The notes: generated by a model not told the origin, from the letters alone. Counted from the stretch's first letter, positions 1 through 9,190 are shown. The stretch is DNA of 64,000 bases from Nostoc favosum CHAB5714 (GCF_020829495.1 NZ_JAIVFQ010000013.1:1-64000); one strand, 5' to 3'. A program made the numbers and translations.

Positions 1-153
1 AACCATGACCGAGATATCAACGCAAGTAAGAACATTTTGGCGGCAGGGCTTGCCGTGTCAGTCTGTGGAGCGAACATAAGACCCGACAATCTAATGGTTG
101 AAGGGCAGTTGCGGAATCCCCGTAAGGGAAAGAAGCAGAAACCTAAGTCGTGA
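1..153 (+). CDS. TnpB (IS200/IS605 family) C-terminal end, cut by window edge
   Basis: The frame open from base 1 runs 50 residues to a TGA at 151-153. It contains HDRDINASKNIL, the last RuvC-like motif (with its catalytic Asp) that closes TnpB nucleases, followed by a basic tail ending GKKQKPKS. TnpB is the RNA-guided nuclease of IS200/IS605 transposons and helps keep the element in the genome. Only the last eighth or so of the usual roughly 400 residues is inside the window, so intactness cannot be judged. The element's right end follows directly and lies inside cutA. Confidence 0.85.
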   Translation, partial: NHDRDINASKNILAAGLAVSVCGANIRPDNLMVEGQLRNPRKGKKQKPKS

Positions 154-195
154 GGCTTAGGAATCACCGCACTTTTAGGGCGGTGAGGATGTCAA
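154..195 (+). mobile_element. Right end of IS200/IS605 element
   Basis: Directly after the TnpB stop lies a hairpin with stem CACCGC (165-170) and GCGGTG (180-185), then GGATGTCAA ending at about 195. A subterminal hairpin without terminal inverted repeats is the normal end of this family. Two other TnpB remnants here (near 20.8 kb and 48.46 kb) finish with the same GTGTCAA-type sequence, which supports the boundary. Confidence 0.7.
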
Positions 196-440
196 AGGAG
201 TGCAGTTCCTTAATTTTGGCCTCCATTGCAGGAAATTGCGCCAAATCAGTTTTAATCAGTAATTGCCATTCTTGCTCTTTATGCAGTTCCCCTTGCCAGG
301 TGTAAATTGAGTGGATTGGTAACAGACTCACACAAGCAGCGAGTTTAGCTTCTACAAGGGCATTTGCAATTGCTTCTGCCTCCTGCATGTTGCCTGCCAG
401 CTGTCACCAATACCACACCATAGCCAGCAGGTGTCTCCAT
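196..440 (-). pseudogene. cutA: cutA remnant, interrupted by IS element and frameshifted
   Basis: Read on the minus strand, residues such as ANALVEAKLAACVSLLP, IHSIYTWQGELHKEQEW and LLIKT match the core of CutA1, a small trimeric protein linked to divalent-metal tolerance. The family continues after the HS of the helix with a Y-(D/E)-V-P-E-I-(I/V)-A segment, but here the frame runs straight into the transposon end, so about a third of the protein is lost. The N-terminal strand (GYGVVLVTAG, from an ATG at 440) is in a different frame from the rest, with the break near 386-395. Both lesions point to a dead gene. The missing C-terminal part may survive left of the window. Confidence 0.8.
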
Positions 441-445
441 GACCT

Positions 446-1450
446 CTAAACCGTCGCAGACAAAGAATAGACCTGACCATCAATCAGCAGTCGTGTGATG
501 CCCTTAGCTTGCAAATGAGTCCGAGCCTTATGGAGCATTTTACTATCAGGAACTTTAATCACGCGATCGCGCTTCGTAGAAAAACGCTTGGCGACGCGAT
601 GATTATCAAACACCGGCAGAGTTCTTTGCTGGGTTTCCAGGCTAGGAATTTGCCCCAAATCACCAAAGTCTTTGAGAGGACGGGTAATTAATTCCGAAGA
701 ACGGTCAATCACCAAATAGCAAGTTTTCGGCAAATTCGCTATCGACAGAGGTAAAACTTGAACTGATGCTTCACCTGGTCTACGTTTTGTGACTAAAGGT
801 CTTTGGTCATCCAGGTCATCGTCATCAAAGTCTTCTTCCTCAAAGTCATCATCTTCTAAATCATCATCTTCTAAATCGTCCAAATCCTCCGATTCGTCTA
901 GCAAATCTTCGCCCAGCATCTGCGCGATGACAGCCGCTCCTGGATGCTCATTCTTTAGCGGTGGGATGGGGATGCTGACTATTTCCGGCGGCTTTGGCTC
1001 TGGAGTTTCTAATTTCTCTGTGACTCGGAGCTTTGGTTTTTCCGTCGCCGAGGGGCGTCGCCGCACCCGTCTACTAGCGGCGATTGACTCCGCCGTTTCC
1101 TCTGAGTAAAGTTCCTGCTCTACATGAATTACCCGACGTGGTAGTGGCTCAACCTTTGGTACTTCCACAGGTGGGCTTTCGATGATGGGTAGAACTTCTA
1201 TCTCCGGCTCTGGTTGAGTCAGCAGAGGTAACTGCTCGTAGCTTACCTGCGCCCTACCCTCAGGAGTCCTCGCAGCCCGCTTTAAGGAGACTAAGTATTC
1301 ATACTCATCTTCTGGCAAAGTGCTTTTGAGCAGACGACTAATTGTCGAATTACTCACACCATAGCGGTCTGCCAAAGTTGAGGTTGTTTCGGCAGTCTCT
1401 CGATATAACTTAAGAATTTCTTGCTTGTCAGAGTCTGTTAATTTTCTCAC
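446..1450 (-). CDS. HTH protein with acidic tract, unknown role
   Basis: The first 50 residues (RKLTDSDKQEILKLYRE, then LADRYGVSNSTISRLLK) form a helix-turn-helix of the transposase/Trf-like kind, so DNA binding is likely. A proline-rich linker follows, then an Asp/Glu tract of about 35 residues around residues 190-225, and a conserved basic C-terminal domain of about 100 residues that I do not recognise. The frame can start at GTG 1450 or TTG 1462; GTG places the conserved RKLTDSDKQ at the N terminus and is preferred. It lies 21 bp or so downstream of a membrane protein gene on the same strand. No transposase catalytic domain is visible, so it looks like a host regulator and not an IS gene. 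Confidence 0.75.
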   Translation of the reverse strand: MRKLTDSDKQEILKLYRETAETTSTLADRYGVSNSTISRLLKSTLPEDEYEYLVSLKRAARTPEGRAQVSYEQLPLLTQPEPEIEVLPIIESPPVEVPKVEPLPRRVIHVEQELYSEETAESIAASRRVRRRPSATEKPKLRVTEKLETPEPKPPEIVSIPIPPLKNEHPGAAVIAQMLGEDLLDESEDLDDLEDDDLEDDDFEEEDFDDDDLDDQRPLVTKRRPGEASVQVLPLSIANLPKTCYLVIDRSSELITRPLKDFGDLGQIPSLETQQRTLPVFDNHRVAKRFSTKRDRVIKVPDSKMLHKARTHLQAKGITRLLIDGQVYSLSATV

Positions 1451-1471
1451 GGTAGATACCAAAAATCTTTA

Positions 1472-2323
1472 CTAAGCTCGTTTTCGTCCACTGGTACGGC
1501 GCGTTCGTCTTAGTGATGCGTCATATTCTAAGACAGCGCCCATGCCAAATAACACTCCACTAAACACCCAAAACACTTCTAATATCTCCCCACTTTGATA
1601 ATTGGGGCCTTGGGCGTATTTAAACCACATATCTGCAATGTAAAGCGAAAAGGCCGCCGCTGCAATCATTCGCCAAGACTGGGAAACTCTTCCCCCCCAA
1701 AAGGCTAACAGCAGAGTGGTAGCAATAATTAACAAAACTACATCGCTAACTACGTAAAACCAGTTCAAGATAGCGACTAGCAGTTCTGTGGGTTTTTCCT
1801 GTTGCATAGAAATCCACCATGCCAACATACTACCGAACGCTGCAATTGCTAACACAATTAGCCACTGCCATTTTTCCAGATTAATTCGCCTGGAAGCCAC
1901 AGCTAAAATCATCCCTGCGCCAAGTAATAGATAACTAAGTACAAAAAATATATCGCCTACAGACACATCCGGTTCATCTTTTAAAACTATTTCGGTATAG
2001 CCGAAAATTATCCCCCCGACGAAATAGGAAAGCATACCTAAGCCAATCAAGAGCCAAACATTTCGACCACTGACGATTTGCGGACTCAGCCAGTTCCTCA
2101 AGCATAAGATACCGGCAGCCAAATAAGCGAAAGCTTCAAAAATATTTGTGCCAATCACATACCACTCGGCGCGGCTTTCCATGCCATCTGCTCCGGGAAC
2201 TTTGGCACTAAACAACAAAAAGTATAGCAGTGCCAGTACGGCCCAGCCAATATTAGCTAAGACAATGTTCTGAGTGGTGAAAATGGATTTAGAAAGGAAC
2301 GAATTCTCGTAAGAGTTATTCAT
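1472..2323 (-). CDS. Conserved integral membrane protein, about eight TM segments
   Basis: The 283-residue product has regularly spaced hydrophobic stretches near residues 22-42, 57-77, 88-108, 123-145, 153-170, 180-207, 217-233 and 245-265, and a short basic cytoplasmic tail (RRTRRTSGRKRA). This suggests eight membrane helices with both ends inside. I do not recognise a catalytic motif or a named family. The next gene on the same strand, the HTH protein, begins about 20 bp later, so the two are probably co-transcribed. ATG start at 2323. Confidence 0.7.
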   Translation of the reverse strand: MNNSYENSFLSKSIFTTQNIVLANIGWAVLALLYFLLFSAKVPGADGMESRAEWYVIGTNIFEAFAYLAAGILCLRNWLSPQIVSGRNVWLLIGLGMLSYFVGGIIFGYTEIVLKDEPDVSVGDIFFVLSYLLLGAGMILAVASRRINLEKWQWLIVLAIAAFGSMLAWWISMQQEKPTELLVAILNWFYVVSDVVLLIIATTLLLAFWGGRVSQSWRMIAAAAFSLYIADMWFKYAQGPNYQSGEILEVFWVFSGVLFGMGAVLEYDASLRRTRRTSGRKRA

Positions 2324-2447
2324 AAGACTTGACTATGTAGATGCACTCTGGCAGTATTTTGAGTTAAAGGACTGTATATCTAGCAGTGTGTCTGCTAAGT
2401 AATGCACAATCGGACACCAAAAGCAAGTGCCAGTGGCAGGAATTTTG

Positions 2448-3107
2448 TTACTGCCATAGTTTACCCAGTGGCGATTGATTTAGCCAAGTGAGAAATAGCG
2501 ATCGCTCGGCTTCTGGCATATCTTCTAGCTTATAAATCACTTGTTTGGTAAAATTAGCGTTGCCAAAATAGCCCTTTCCTAATCGATGCAGTTCTTGTAA
2601 CAGGATAACTACATGATTTTCTTGCCAATCAGGTATTTTGGCTGTCGGTAAGGGATTAGTAGATACCAAATATTTAACTGCTTCTAGGGAAGATGCTTGG
2701 GGAAATTGTTTCTGCTTGAACACCTCGGCAATATCTTTTTCAAATAATGCAGCTTGCCTAGCACCTAAAAACTCTTCAATATCGATAGAAACACCCTGCA
2801 ACAGCAAAATACTGGCTTGGATTAAAATCGCCGTTTTGCCATGACCACCTGTGTCACTATCTAGTTGCTCTAAACGGATTTTACCCCAAACACTAAAGCG
2901 TTCGGGTTCTTCCAGTAAAACACAGGCTTTACCTCGGTTATCCGTTAATTCTCTCCATAAGGCTCTAGCTTCTTCTTCTTGACTAGCTTTGAAGACACTA
3001 ATCAAACGAAAAGTCTGCCCTTGATAACTGAGGATCGGCACCTGCTGATCCTTTTTTGGGTGCTGAATGCTTGATATTTCAACATCCTGCCGTTTGAGAA
3101 TAAACAT
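2448..3107 (-). CDS. Conserved hypothetical protein, 219 aa
   Basis: A soluble protein with no signal peptide. The N-terminal half is beta-rich (ILSYQGQTFRLISVF, KACVLLEEPERFSVWGKIRL) and the rest is helical, ending in a conserved-looking segment (YKLEDMPEAERSLFLTWLN). Codon use and HIP1 sites are like those of the neighbours. I do not recognise the family and see no catalytic motif. The next minus-strand gene starts about 125 bp further on, so it is probably transcribed alone. The start at ATG 3107 is the only convincing one; an overlapping frame at 3002-3199 is a shadow. Confidence 0.65.
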   Translation of the reverse strand: MFILKRQDVEISSIQHPKKDQQVPILSYQGQTFRLISVFKASQEEEARALWRELTDNRGKACVLLEEPERFSVWGKIRLEQLDSDTGGHGKTAILIQASILLLQGVSIDIEEFLGARQAALFEKDIAEVFKQKQFPQASSLEAVKYLVSTNPLPTAKIPDWQENHVVILLQELHRLGKGYFGNANFTKQVIYKLEDMPEAERSLFLTWLNQSPLGKLWQ

Positions 3108-3396
3108 GGCACTAGCAAATAACTCCTCACAGGGGCACTCTTAATATGGAATATATAATGGCATTTGGCAGCATCGCCAAGGCTGAAATTACCTAGCATA
3201 CTGTGGGAATCGGCCTAGCGATCGCCAGTTCTTTCCCGAAGGTAGCCGCCCAGAGGACGGTGGCGTTAACAGGCAAATAACCCTTTGACAACTCAATATA
3301 TCTAAACTAATACTCCATCTGTTTCGTTTTCGGTGTAGATTGACTAACTAGCGACTAGCATCTTAGCCTTGCTAGTGGTAAATCTGCAATTTTCGA

Positions 3397-3426
3397 TTGC
3401 TTCTTGGTAGGCGAAGACGATATAAT
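3397..3426 (+). promoter_or_regulatory. Putative sigma-70 type promoter of tRNA-Arg
   Basis: TTGCTT at 3397-3402 and a consensus TATAAT at 3421-3426 are separated by 18 bp and lie about 38 bp upstream of the tRNA, as expected for a housekeeping promoter. Confidence 0.6.
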
Positions 3427-3464
3427 AGTGTAGGTGACTCCTTTGGGAGCCATTATTTTGTTTT

Positions 3465-3537
3465 GGGCGCGTAGCTCAGTGGATAGAGCAATTGCCTTCT
3501 AAGCAATCGGCCGCAGGTTCGAACCCTGCCGCGCTCG
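3465..3537 (+). tRNA. trnR: tRNA-Arg (anticodon UCU)
   Basis: A full cloverleaf can be drawn. The acceptor stem GGGCGCG pairs with CGCGCTC, the D arm is GCTC/GAGC, the anticodon arm ATTGC-CTTCTAA-GCAAT gives anticodon TCT, and the T arm is GCAGG-TTCGAAC-CCTGC. The discriminator base is G and CCA is not encoded. There is no intron, which matters because the next gene resembles an intron-homing endonuclease. The anticodon reads AGA and AGG arginine codons. Confidence 0.95.
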
Positions 3538-3606
3538 TTTTAACTTAATATGAACCCTCAAGCACTGTGAACTGATATGATGATTTAATCGATTAAGGGT
3601 TCGTTA

Positions 3607-3963
3607 TTGCTGCATCATACTAAGAACAAGGGCGATATTGCTGCTACGAAAGCGATCGCCGATCTAACACTTAAAGGATACTTGATTCTCACACCAGTTG
3701 TTTGTGAGCATTTACCTTTTGATTTTGTTGCTTACAAAGACGATAAATTTTACAAAATACAAGCTAAATATGCGGGAGATAATAGAGTAGTCAATAAAAC
3801 TATTTGGGTAGATAAAAATGGTACTCATCAGAAGAAGTATAAAGTAAATGACTTTGACTTTTATGCTGTTTATCTGCCTGATATAGATAAAGTTGTTTAT
3901 CCATCAATTAACTTTAATGGTTGCTACATATTACCTGGAGTTAAGGGTCAGGAAGCCAACTAA
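3607..3963 (+). CDS. PD-(D/E)XK homing-type endonuclease (I-SspI-like)
   Basis: The 118-residue product begins HHTKNKGDIAATKAIADL and has the arrangement PFDFVA, then a lysine-containing strand (KIQAKYA), matching the catalytic E...D-(x)n-(Q)xK core of the small PD-(D/E)XK enzymes found with cyanobacterial group I introns such as I-SspI. These cut an intronless tRNA allele. Here there is no intron, and the gene stands 70 bp after an intact tRNA-Arg. The best start is TTG 3607, preceded by AAGGG at a suitable distance. The C terminus (GVKGQEAN) runs into integrase-like DNA in another frame and may be truncated, since family members are usually about 150 residues. Confidence 0.7.
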   Translation: MLHHTKNKGDIAATKAIADLTLKGYLILTPVVCEHLPFDFVAYKDDKFYKIQAKYAGDNRVVNKTIWVDKNGTHQKKYKVNDFDFYAVYLPDIDKVVYPSINFNGCYILPGVKGQEAN

Positions 3964-4189
3964 AACTAAGAAGACCCGCCAAGTACCCTGTAACCCTCAG
4001 TTGGTTAGGCTACTCCAAGGGCTAACCAGAGGGCAACCAACCGATCAGGTATTTACTAGCCTAGAGGGCTGTGTCATAAATAACCATAACTTTCTACTGT
4101 ACCATTGGCGACCTAAGATTACCCAACTGATTGAGCAAGGGCTAGTAGAGCGCTACCGACCTGCTTATAATACCAATACTCTCAGGTAA
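3944..4189 (+). pseudogene. Tyrosine recombinase (phage-type integrase) fragment
   Basis: Overlapping the end of the endonuclease in another frame, the residues KPTKTKKTRQVPCNPQLV, DQVFTSLEGCVINNHNFL and WRPKITQLIEQGLVERYRP match the middle of cyanobacterial phage-type integrases. In those proteins the next residues would be YN-x-RHTFIT, leading to the catalytic Arg-His region and later Tyr. Here the frame stops at YNTNTLR, so all but one of the catalytic residues are lost. No start codon belongs to this piece. It is probably the scar of an integrative element at the tRNA. Confidence 0.65.
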
Positions 4190-4454
4190 GTAAATAATAT
4201 TTTCGGCAAGGGGCACCGAGAAACTGAAGAATCCAACGTCGTTCATCCGTAAGATTGGCAATTTGTTTAACGTTGGCGATCGTTACTAGATGAATCGACA
4301 TAAAACACTGAAACACCCAACGCATAGTGGGAGTGGCAGTAGGCTTATCCACCTGATTGTGGATGGTCTGTTTAGCTGAATCCAGAGCTTGACGCAGTGC
4401 CCTTTGTCCCAGAGAATAAACTTTACGCTCGCACCTGCAGAATCTGGGTTTCAA
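4182..4454 (-). pseudogene. IS transposase C-terminal fragment (IS4/IS1634-like)
   Basis: The minus-strand frame of about 90 residues reads VYSLGQRALRQALDSAKQT, PTMRWVFQCFMSIHLV and NLTDERRWILQFLGAPCRKYY. This resembles the extreme C-terminal region of DDE transposases common in Nostoc-type genomes. The catalytic domain is missing, and the sequence upstream of 4454 shows no continuation in any frame. It directly abuts the integrase fragment, which it may have interrupted. The assignment to a particular IS family is from memory of the motif pattern and is uncertain. Confidence 0.55.
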
Positions 4455-4696
4455 AGCTTCTCCGCCCGTGGGAGAGAGGAATGGAACTGGGGTAAAAAGC
4501 TATGCCACAAAACGAGAAATCAAGATTTATGTATTTTTATTTTTTCGTATGAAACTACCCTGCCTTTGCTTCTTAACAAAGGGTTTAGGAATTAGGTTTG
4601 AGAGAAAGTTGCACACCGCGTTACGTATTACTTTTAAAAATATTTTAACTACTTTCTTCCACGTCATCCTCAACGGTATAAATTACGAATTATTTA

Positions 4697-6586
4697 TTAT
4701 CCCCGTCGCCAAATCTTTATAGTATCGTCATCACCACCGCTAACTAGGGTTTGACCATTGGGACTGAAGGCGACGCATCGAACATAGCTAGAATGCCCTA
4801 TAAGTGTGCTGATTTCTCTGCCACTGTGTACGTGCCACAGTTTAATAGTATTGTCCCAACTGCCACTAGCGAGAAATTGCCCATCATGGCTAAAGGTAAC
4901 TGACCAAACTGAATCCGAATGACCAATGAGAGTACGAATTTCTCTGCCTGTATTTACGTGCCACAGTTTAATTGTGTTGTCACCACTGCCACTGGCGATA
5001 ATTTCCCCATCCTTGCTAAAGGCAATACCGTTGACGAAGAAGGAATGGCCTGATAATGTGCAAATGTTTCTGCCTGTGTATACTTGCCATAATTTGATGG
5101 TGTAATCAGTACTGCCACTAGCCACAAGCTGCCTATCCTTGCTATTCGTTGCAGGCGTTCTTGGAGAGTAGGCGACTGAGGAAACTGAGTCAGAATGGCC
5201 TATGAGAGTTTGGGTTTCTATGCCTGTGTGTACTTGCCACAGTTTAATTGTGCAGTCAACACTACCACTAGCCAGAAATTTGCCATCTGGACTAAAGGCA
5301 ACGGAATTCACCCAATTAGCATGACCCTGGAGAGTACGAATTTCTTTGCCTGTGTTTACATCCCACAATTTGATGGTGTTATCCCAACTACCGCTAGCTA
5401 AGATTTCCCGGTTCTGGTCTGCAACTCCCGCAGATTTGCCAGACTCCCCTTGATAAGAAAGGTTTGGAGAGATTGGGCTAAAGGCGACGGAATGAACCAT
5501 ACTGGAATGACCAGAAGACCAACGACCCAGTTGACGCACTAGCTTGCCAGTAGCCAGTTGCCAAAGTTTAATAGTATGGTCATTACTGCCGCTAGCAATC
5601 AATTGCCCGTCTGAGCTAATGGCGATCGCATGAACCATACTAGAATGACCTTTGAGGGTCTGTACACATTGCCACTTCTGTTGAGCTAATACAACAGGTG
5701 GAGGTGGTTTAAGTTTAGGCGTTATCACCAAGTTAGATGATATTGGTGCTATCTTATCGCCAGTATCAGGGGCCAATAAATCCAACCACTCCTGCACAGA
5801 CTGGGGACGATAGGTTGACTCCAAATCCATGCCGCACATAATAGCCTGATTTACCCTGTCGCTGATCTTAGGATTAAAATATTGTGGTGGTTCTAAATTA
5901 ATATTGTGACGTCTATCATCTGCACTCGTCGGTATAACTGCGGTAAGCAAATTATACAAAGTAGCAGCTAAGGCGTAGATATCAATATATTCTCCTCGTG
6001 GCGCTTCTGATTCATACTGCTCAGGTGGGGCAAAACCAGGAGTACGATATACTGTATGCCTTTGAATCATATTGGGAATAAATTCTCTAGCGATGCCAAA
6101 GTCTATCAGCACTGCTTCTGATTTATCAATGCGGATCATAATATTACGTGGTTTGAGATCCCGATGCAGGAGGCCTTTAGAGTGAATTAGCGTTAAAGCG
6201 TCCCCAATTTGCCTGATATACAGTAGCGCTTCTGCTTCTGATAGCACCCCCATCCGTCTCAGGCGCTGTCCTAAGTCTTCGCCTTCGATGTACTCCATCA
6301 CCATGCAGGGCAAATTTCCCTCATCAAAGATGGTTTCTATCTGTACTATATGAGGATGGTGACACACAGCCAGCCGAACTACTTCATCACGGAAGTCTTG
6401 CCGTAACTTGTTTCGGTGGAGTATCCAGGCAGGGTGATTCAGGATTTCTTCTTTGAGGGTTTTAATCACTCGCAGTTGATTCCGTTGATTTCTGGCAAGA
6501 TAAGTAATGCCAATTCCGCCTTCGCCTAGTTGGCTTTCAATAATGTAGCGTCCACCGAATAAAGACTTTCCTGCATTCCACACCAT
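4697..6586 (-). CDS. Ser/Thr protein kinase with seven-blade WD40 domain
   Basis: Residues 12-270 are a Hanks-type kinase. The glycine loop is [10 protein letters not shown], the catalytic lysine is in VIKTLK, the catalytic loop is HRDLKPRN and the metal-binding motif is DFGIA. After a linker, seven WD40 repeats (residues 305-629) each end in D-x-TIKLW or a close variant, which makes one complete beta-propeller. Repeats 2 and 4 carry extra loops. The propeller probably docks partners or substrates. There is no transmembrane segment, so the protein is cytoplasmic. It is transcribed divergently from the heme/HAMP sensor gene, and another kinase lies beyond that. Confidence 0.93.
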   Translation of the reverse strand: MVWNAGKSLFGGRYIIESQLGEGGIGITYLARNQRNQLRVIKTLKEEILNHPAWILHRNKLRQDFRDEVVRLAVCHHPHIVQIETIFDEGNLPCMVMEYIEGEDLGQRLRRMGVLSEAEALLYIRQIGDALTLIHSKGLLHRDLKPRNIMIRIDKSEAVLIDFGIAREFIPNMIQRHTVYRTPGFAPPEQYESEAPRGEYIDIYALAATLYNLLTAVIPTSADDRRHNINLEPPQYFNPKISDRVNQAIMCGMDLESTYRPQSVQEWLDLLAPDTGDKIAPISSNLVITPKLKPPPPVVLAQQKWQCVQTLKGHSSMVHAIAISSDGQLIASGSNDHTIKLWQLATGKLVRQLGRWSSGHSSMVHSVAFSPISPNLSYQGESGKSAGVADQNREILASGSWDNTIKLWDVNTGKEIRTLQGHANWVNSVAFSPDGKFLASGSVDCTIKLWQVHTGIETQTLIGHSDSVSSVAYSPRTPATNSKDRQLVASGSTDYTIKLWQVYTGRNICTLSGHSFFVNGIAFSKDGEIIASGSGDNTIKLWHVNTGREIRTLIGHSDSVWSVTFSHDGQFLASGSWDNTIKLWHVHSGREISTLIGHSSYVRCVAFSPNGQTLVSGGDDDTIKIWRRG

Positions 6587-6870
6587 TAGTAATATTTGAC
6601 AATTCCTGGTATTTATTTTGGCACGGTATTCAGTTCAGCCAACACGAATTTTTGGAAATTCAATTTTCATTAGTGTTGTAGCTTTTTTAATTAGTTACTT
6701 AGAGAACATTTTCATCTCAATAATTACTAATATAAAGTTGGGTATACCCTAATAGTTTTAGCTAAACTATACCTTTACACCAAAATTTTATTTGATTACT
6801 CATGCTAGAGTAAACGATGGCTTTAGCGATATTTGGTCATAATTATTTGACTTGTAGGTAATGTAAAATT

Positions 6871-7779
6871 ATGCTAAAGAATCTGAACCTGAAACAAAAG
6901 TTTACAATTTTACTACTGGTAATTCTGACATTCGGTTTGAGCTTGAGTGGATTTGCTCTTTCTTCTCTGCTTAGAGAGAATGCTAAACAAGATATTAGCT
7001 CAACAGGTCTTATGCTCATGCAAACCATGAGTTCTATTCGTAAATACACCAATACTCAAGTTAATCCAGAGTTAGCTGATAAATTGGAAACTGAGTTTTT
7101 GCCGCAAAGTGTGCCTGCATACTCAGCACGGGAGGTATTTGAGATTTTACGGAAAACACCAGACTACCGTGACTTCTTTTATAAAGAAGCAACTCTCAAT
7201 CCTACAAATCTTCGGGATAAAGCTGACGCTTTTGAGACGGAAATTGTAGAAAGGTTCAGAAATAAATCAGACCTGAAAGAAGTGAGTGGATTTCGCTCAA
7301 TTCCTGGTGGGGATATCTTTTATATTGCTCGTCCCTTACCAGTTTCTGAACAAAGTTGTCTGGTCTGTCATAGTGTACCCGAAGCTGCACCTCCAAGTAT
7401 GATTAATCTTTATGGTACAGCTAATGGATTTGGGTGGAAGCTGAATGAAATTGTCGGCGCTCAGATTATTACAGTACCAGCAAATAACGTCATCAACAAA
7501 GCCCATCAGTCTTCCTTATTAATTATTCTAATTGTATCAACTATTTTTATAGCTACTATCCTGTTAGTAAACTTTTTCTTGAATCGACAAGTTGTTATGC
7601 CTCTCAAACGCATGACTCGCATCGCGGAAGAAGTTAGTACTGGACATATGGATGTTGAATTCGAGCAGATGTCTAATGATGAAATCGGTAATTTAGCTAA
7701 AGCCTTTAAACGGATGCAGTTAAGTTTAGAAATGGCAATGAAAAGAATCAAACGCACTCAGGGAGGTGTAGGGGACTAA
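6871..7779 (+). CDS. Heme-binding DUF3365 sensor with HAMP domain
   Basis: One TM segment (residues 10-32) and a second (about 212-235) enclose a periplasmic DUF3365 domain. That domain has a CLVCH motif, a c-type heme attachment site as in Tll0287-like redox sensor domains. A HAMP linker follows (VVMPLKRMTRIAEEV to AFKRMQLSLEMAM), and then the protein ends with no kinase or cyclase output domain. It therefore looks like a sensor module that must signal through a partner. Serine/threonine kinase genes flank it on both sides and are reasonable candidates, but that is inference. The start ATG 6871 gives a short basic N terminus before the first helix. Confidence 0.85.
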   Translation: MLKNLNLKQKFTILLLVILTFGLSLSGFALSSLLRENAKQDISSTGLMLMQTMSSIRKYTNTQVNPELADKLETEFLPQSVPAYSAREVFEILRKTPDYRDFFYKEATLNPTNLRDKADAFETEIVERFRNKSDLKEVSGFRSIPGGDIFYIARPLPVSEQSCLVCHSVPEAAPPSMINLYGTANGFGWKLNEIVGAQIITVPANNVINKAHQSSLLIILIVSTIFIATILLVNFFLNRQVVMPLKRMTRIAEEVSTGHMDVEFEQMSNDEIGNLAKAFKRMQLSLEMAMKRIKRTQGGVGD

Positions 7780-7782
7780 AAT

Positions 7783-7815
7783 AATTCGTAATTCGTAATT
7801 CGTAATTCGTAATTC
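7783..7815. repeat. Heptanucleotide tandem repeat (AATTCGT)n
   Basis: Four and a half copies of AATTCGT follow the sensor gene. Short tandemly repeated 7-mers like this are typical of Nostoc-type genomes, and a shorter version occurs near 41870-41885. Confidence 0.9.
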
Positions 7816-7939
7816 AGCTTTGCAACGGAGATTTAGACTTAACCACAAAACTGGCTGCGCTTAGTTGCTATGCAACTTAAACTTTGAGAATTAGTTAAAC
7901 AATTCAAAATTATCTCTAAATGAACAGTGGCCTAAATAT

Positions 7940-9190
7940 TTATGAGAATAAGCTTTTTTTGAATTCAAAAGCTGCTTGAAAGTCAGGAATTTCCCTGGCT
8001 ATGAGTTCAACAAATTGGTCAGGTGAAATGTAAGGATTTTCATCTAATATTTCTTCCATAACTAGATTTGCCATTGGCCCGATGTGGTAAGCTAACTCTT
8101 GCTGACAATGTTTGAGAAATGCTCGTTGGAGCGAAGGTTGTTGTTCTTTAATTCGCCCATTTTGCGGAATAGTCGGTGAAGTAGGTGAACTAAAAATTGT
8201 TTCTCCAGGTTGGTTGTATGACTGCGATATTGCCGACATAGCCTGAAATTCAGGATTAAATACGGTGGGGGGCAAATCATCAAGCATGATTGCAGGAGAC
8301 ATTACCACTTCTGGTTCTCCAATCCGCTCTAAATCTATAACAACTTCCCTAGCTGTTTGGTATCGCTTGTTAGGTCTATCTGCCAACATTTGATCGAGTA
8401 TTTGAGCGAACCCATCAGTAACATAGGTATAATAACGCCAGTTCCATTCCAAGGAATATTGATCCATTAGTAAGGATGGATCTCTACCTGTAAGTAGTAC
8501 AATAGCTGTTACCCCCAAAGCATAAAGGTCACTAGAGGGGGAACATAAACCCAAGCTAATCTGTTCGCGGGGAGCATACCCCACTTTGCCGACAAGGGAC
8601 ATTTTGCCAACAAAGGTCACCTGGTGGTTAGAACTTCTCGCTTCATTCATGTCAGCAATTTGCTTGCCTACACCGAAATCAATCAGCACTGGCAGATCCT
8701 TGCCATCAGGTAACATGATGTTATCAGGCGAAATATCTCTATGGATGATGTTGTGCTGGTGAACATATTCCAAAACAGGCAGCAGATTTTTTAGCCACTC
8801 TATAACTTCTTCTTGGGAAAAGTTTCTTCCTTGACGTTGAAGTTCTCCTAGCAGCCTAGAATATGTTTTACCGTCAACATACTCTTGTACTAGGAATAAC
8901 CGACCATCTCCTTCAAAGCAAGCTAAAAACTTGGGAATTTGAGGATGTTGCAATTGATGAAGAATTTTTGCCTCTCTTTTAAATAAGTTGCGATATTGTT
9001 CCAGCCCACTCTCCCCTGTGCCAATGGGCGCAAACTCTTTGAGAACACAAGCTTCATTAAACCGACGAGTGTCAAAGGCCAAGTAAGTTCGTCCCAATCC
9101 TCCCTGTCCCAGAAGTTTTTGGATAATATAGCGGTTATCGATTAGAGTTCCAGCAGCTATTTCTGGTCTTGTCATAAAGGACTGTGACAT
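7940..9190 (-). CDS. Ser/Thr protein kinase with C-terminal extension
   Basis: Residues 20-290 form a Hanks-type kinase: glycine loop GQGGLGRTYLA, lysine in VLKEFAP, catalytic loop HRDISPDN and DFGVGK. The usual HRDLKP is replaced by HRDISP, as in a large cyanobacterial kinase subfamily, so the catalytic Asp is kept but the loop lysine is not. After a low-complexity linker there is a separate helical domain of about 65 residues at the end (from LKHCQQELAYHIGP), which occurs in other cyanobacterial signalling proteins. The gene is convergent with the heme/HAMP sensor. The start ATG 9190 is supported; an in-frame ATG five codons on is possible. Confidence 0.9.
   Translation of the reverse strand: MSQSFMTRPEIAAGTLIDNRYIIQKLLGQGGLGRTYLAFDTRRFNEACVLKEFAPIGTGESGLEQYRNLFKREAKILHQLQHPQIPKFLACFEGDGRLFLVQEYVDGKTYSRLLGELQRQGRNFSQEEVIEWLKNLLPVLEYVHQHNIIHRDISPDNIMLPDGKDLPVLIDFGVGKQIADMNEARSSNHQVTFVGKMSLVGKVGYAPREQISLGLCSPSSDLYALGVTAIVLLTGRDPSLLMDQYSLEWNWRYYTYVTDGFAQILDQMLADRPNKRYQTAREVVIDLERIGEPEVVMSPAIMLDDLPPTVFNPEFQAMSAISQSYNQPGETIFSSPTSPTIPQNGRIKEQQPSLQRAFLKHCQQELAYHIGPMANLVMEEILDENPYISPDQFVELIAREIPDFQAAFEFKKSLFS

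Noticed and set aside
789..1109. Serine-rich frame on the plus strand
   Set aside because: Antisense of the Asp/Glu tract of the HTH protein; the composition is a mirror of the GAT/GAA codons.
3465..3537. Group I intron in tRNA-Arg
   Set aside because: The cloverleaf is continuous; the neighbouring endonuclease gene is outside the tRNA and no intron core was seen.
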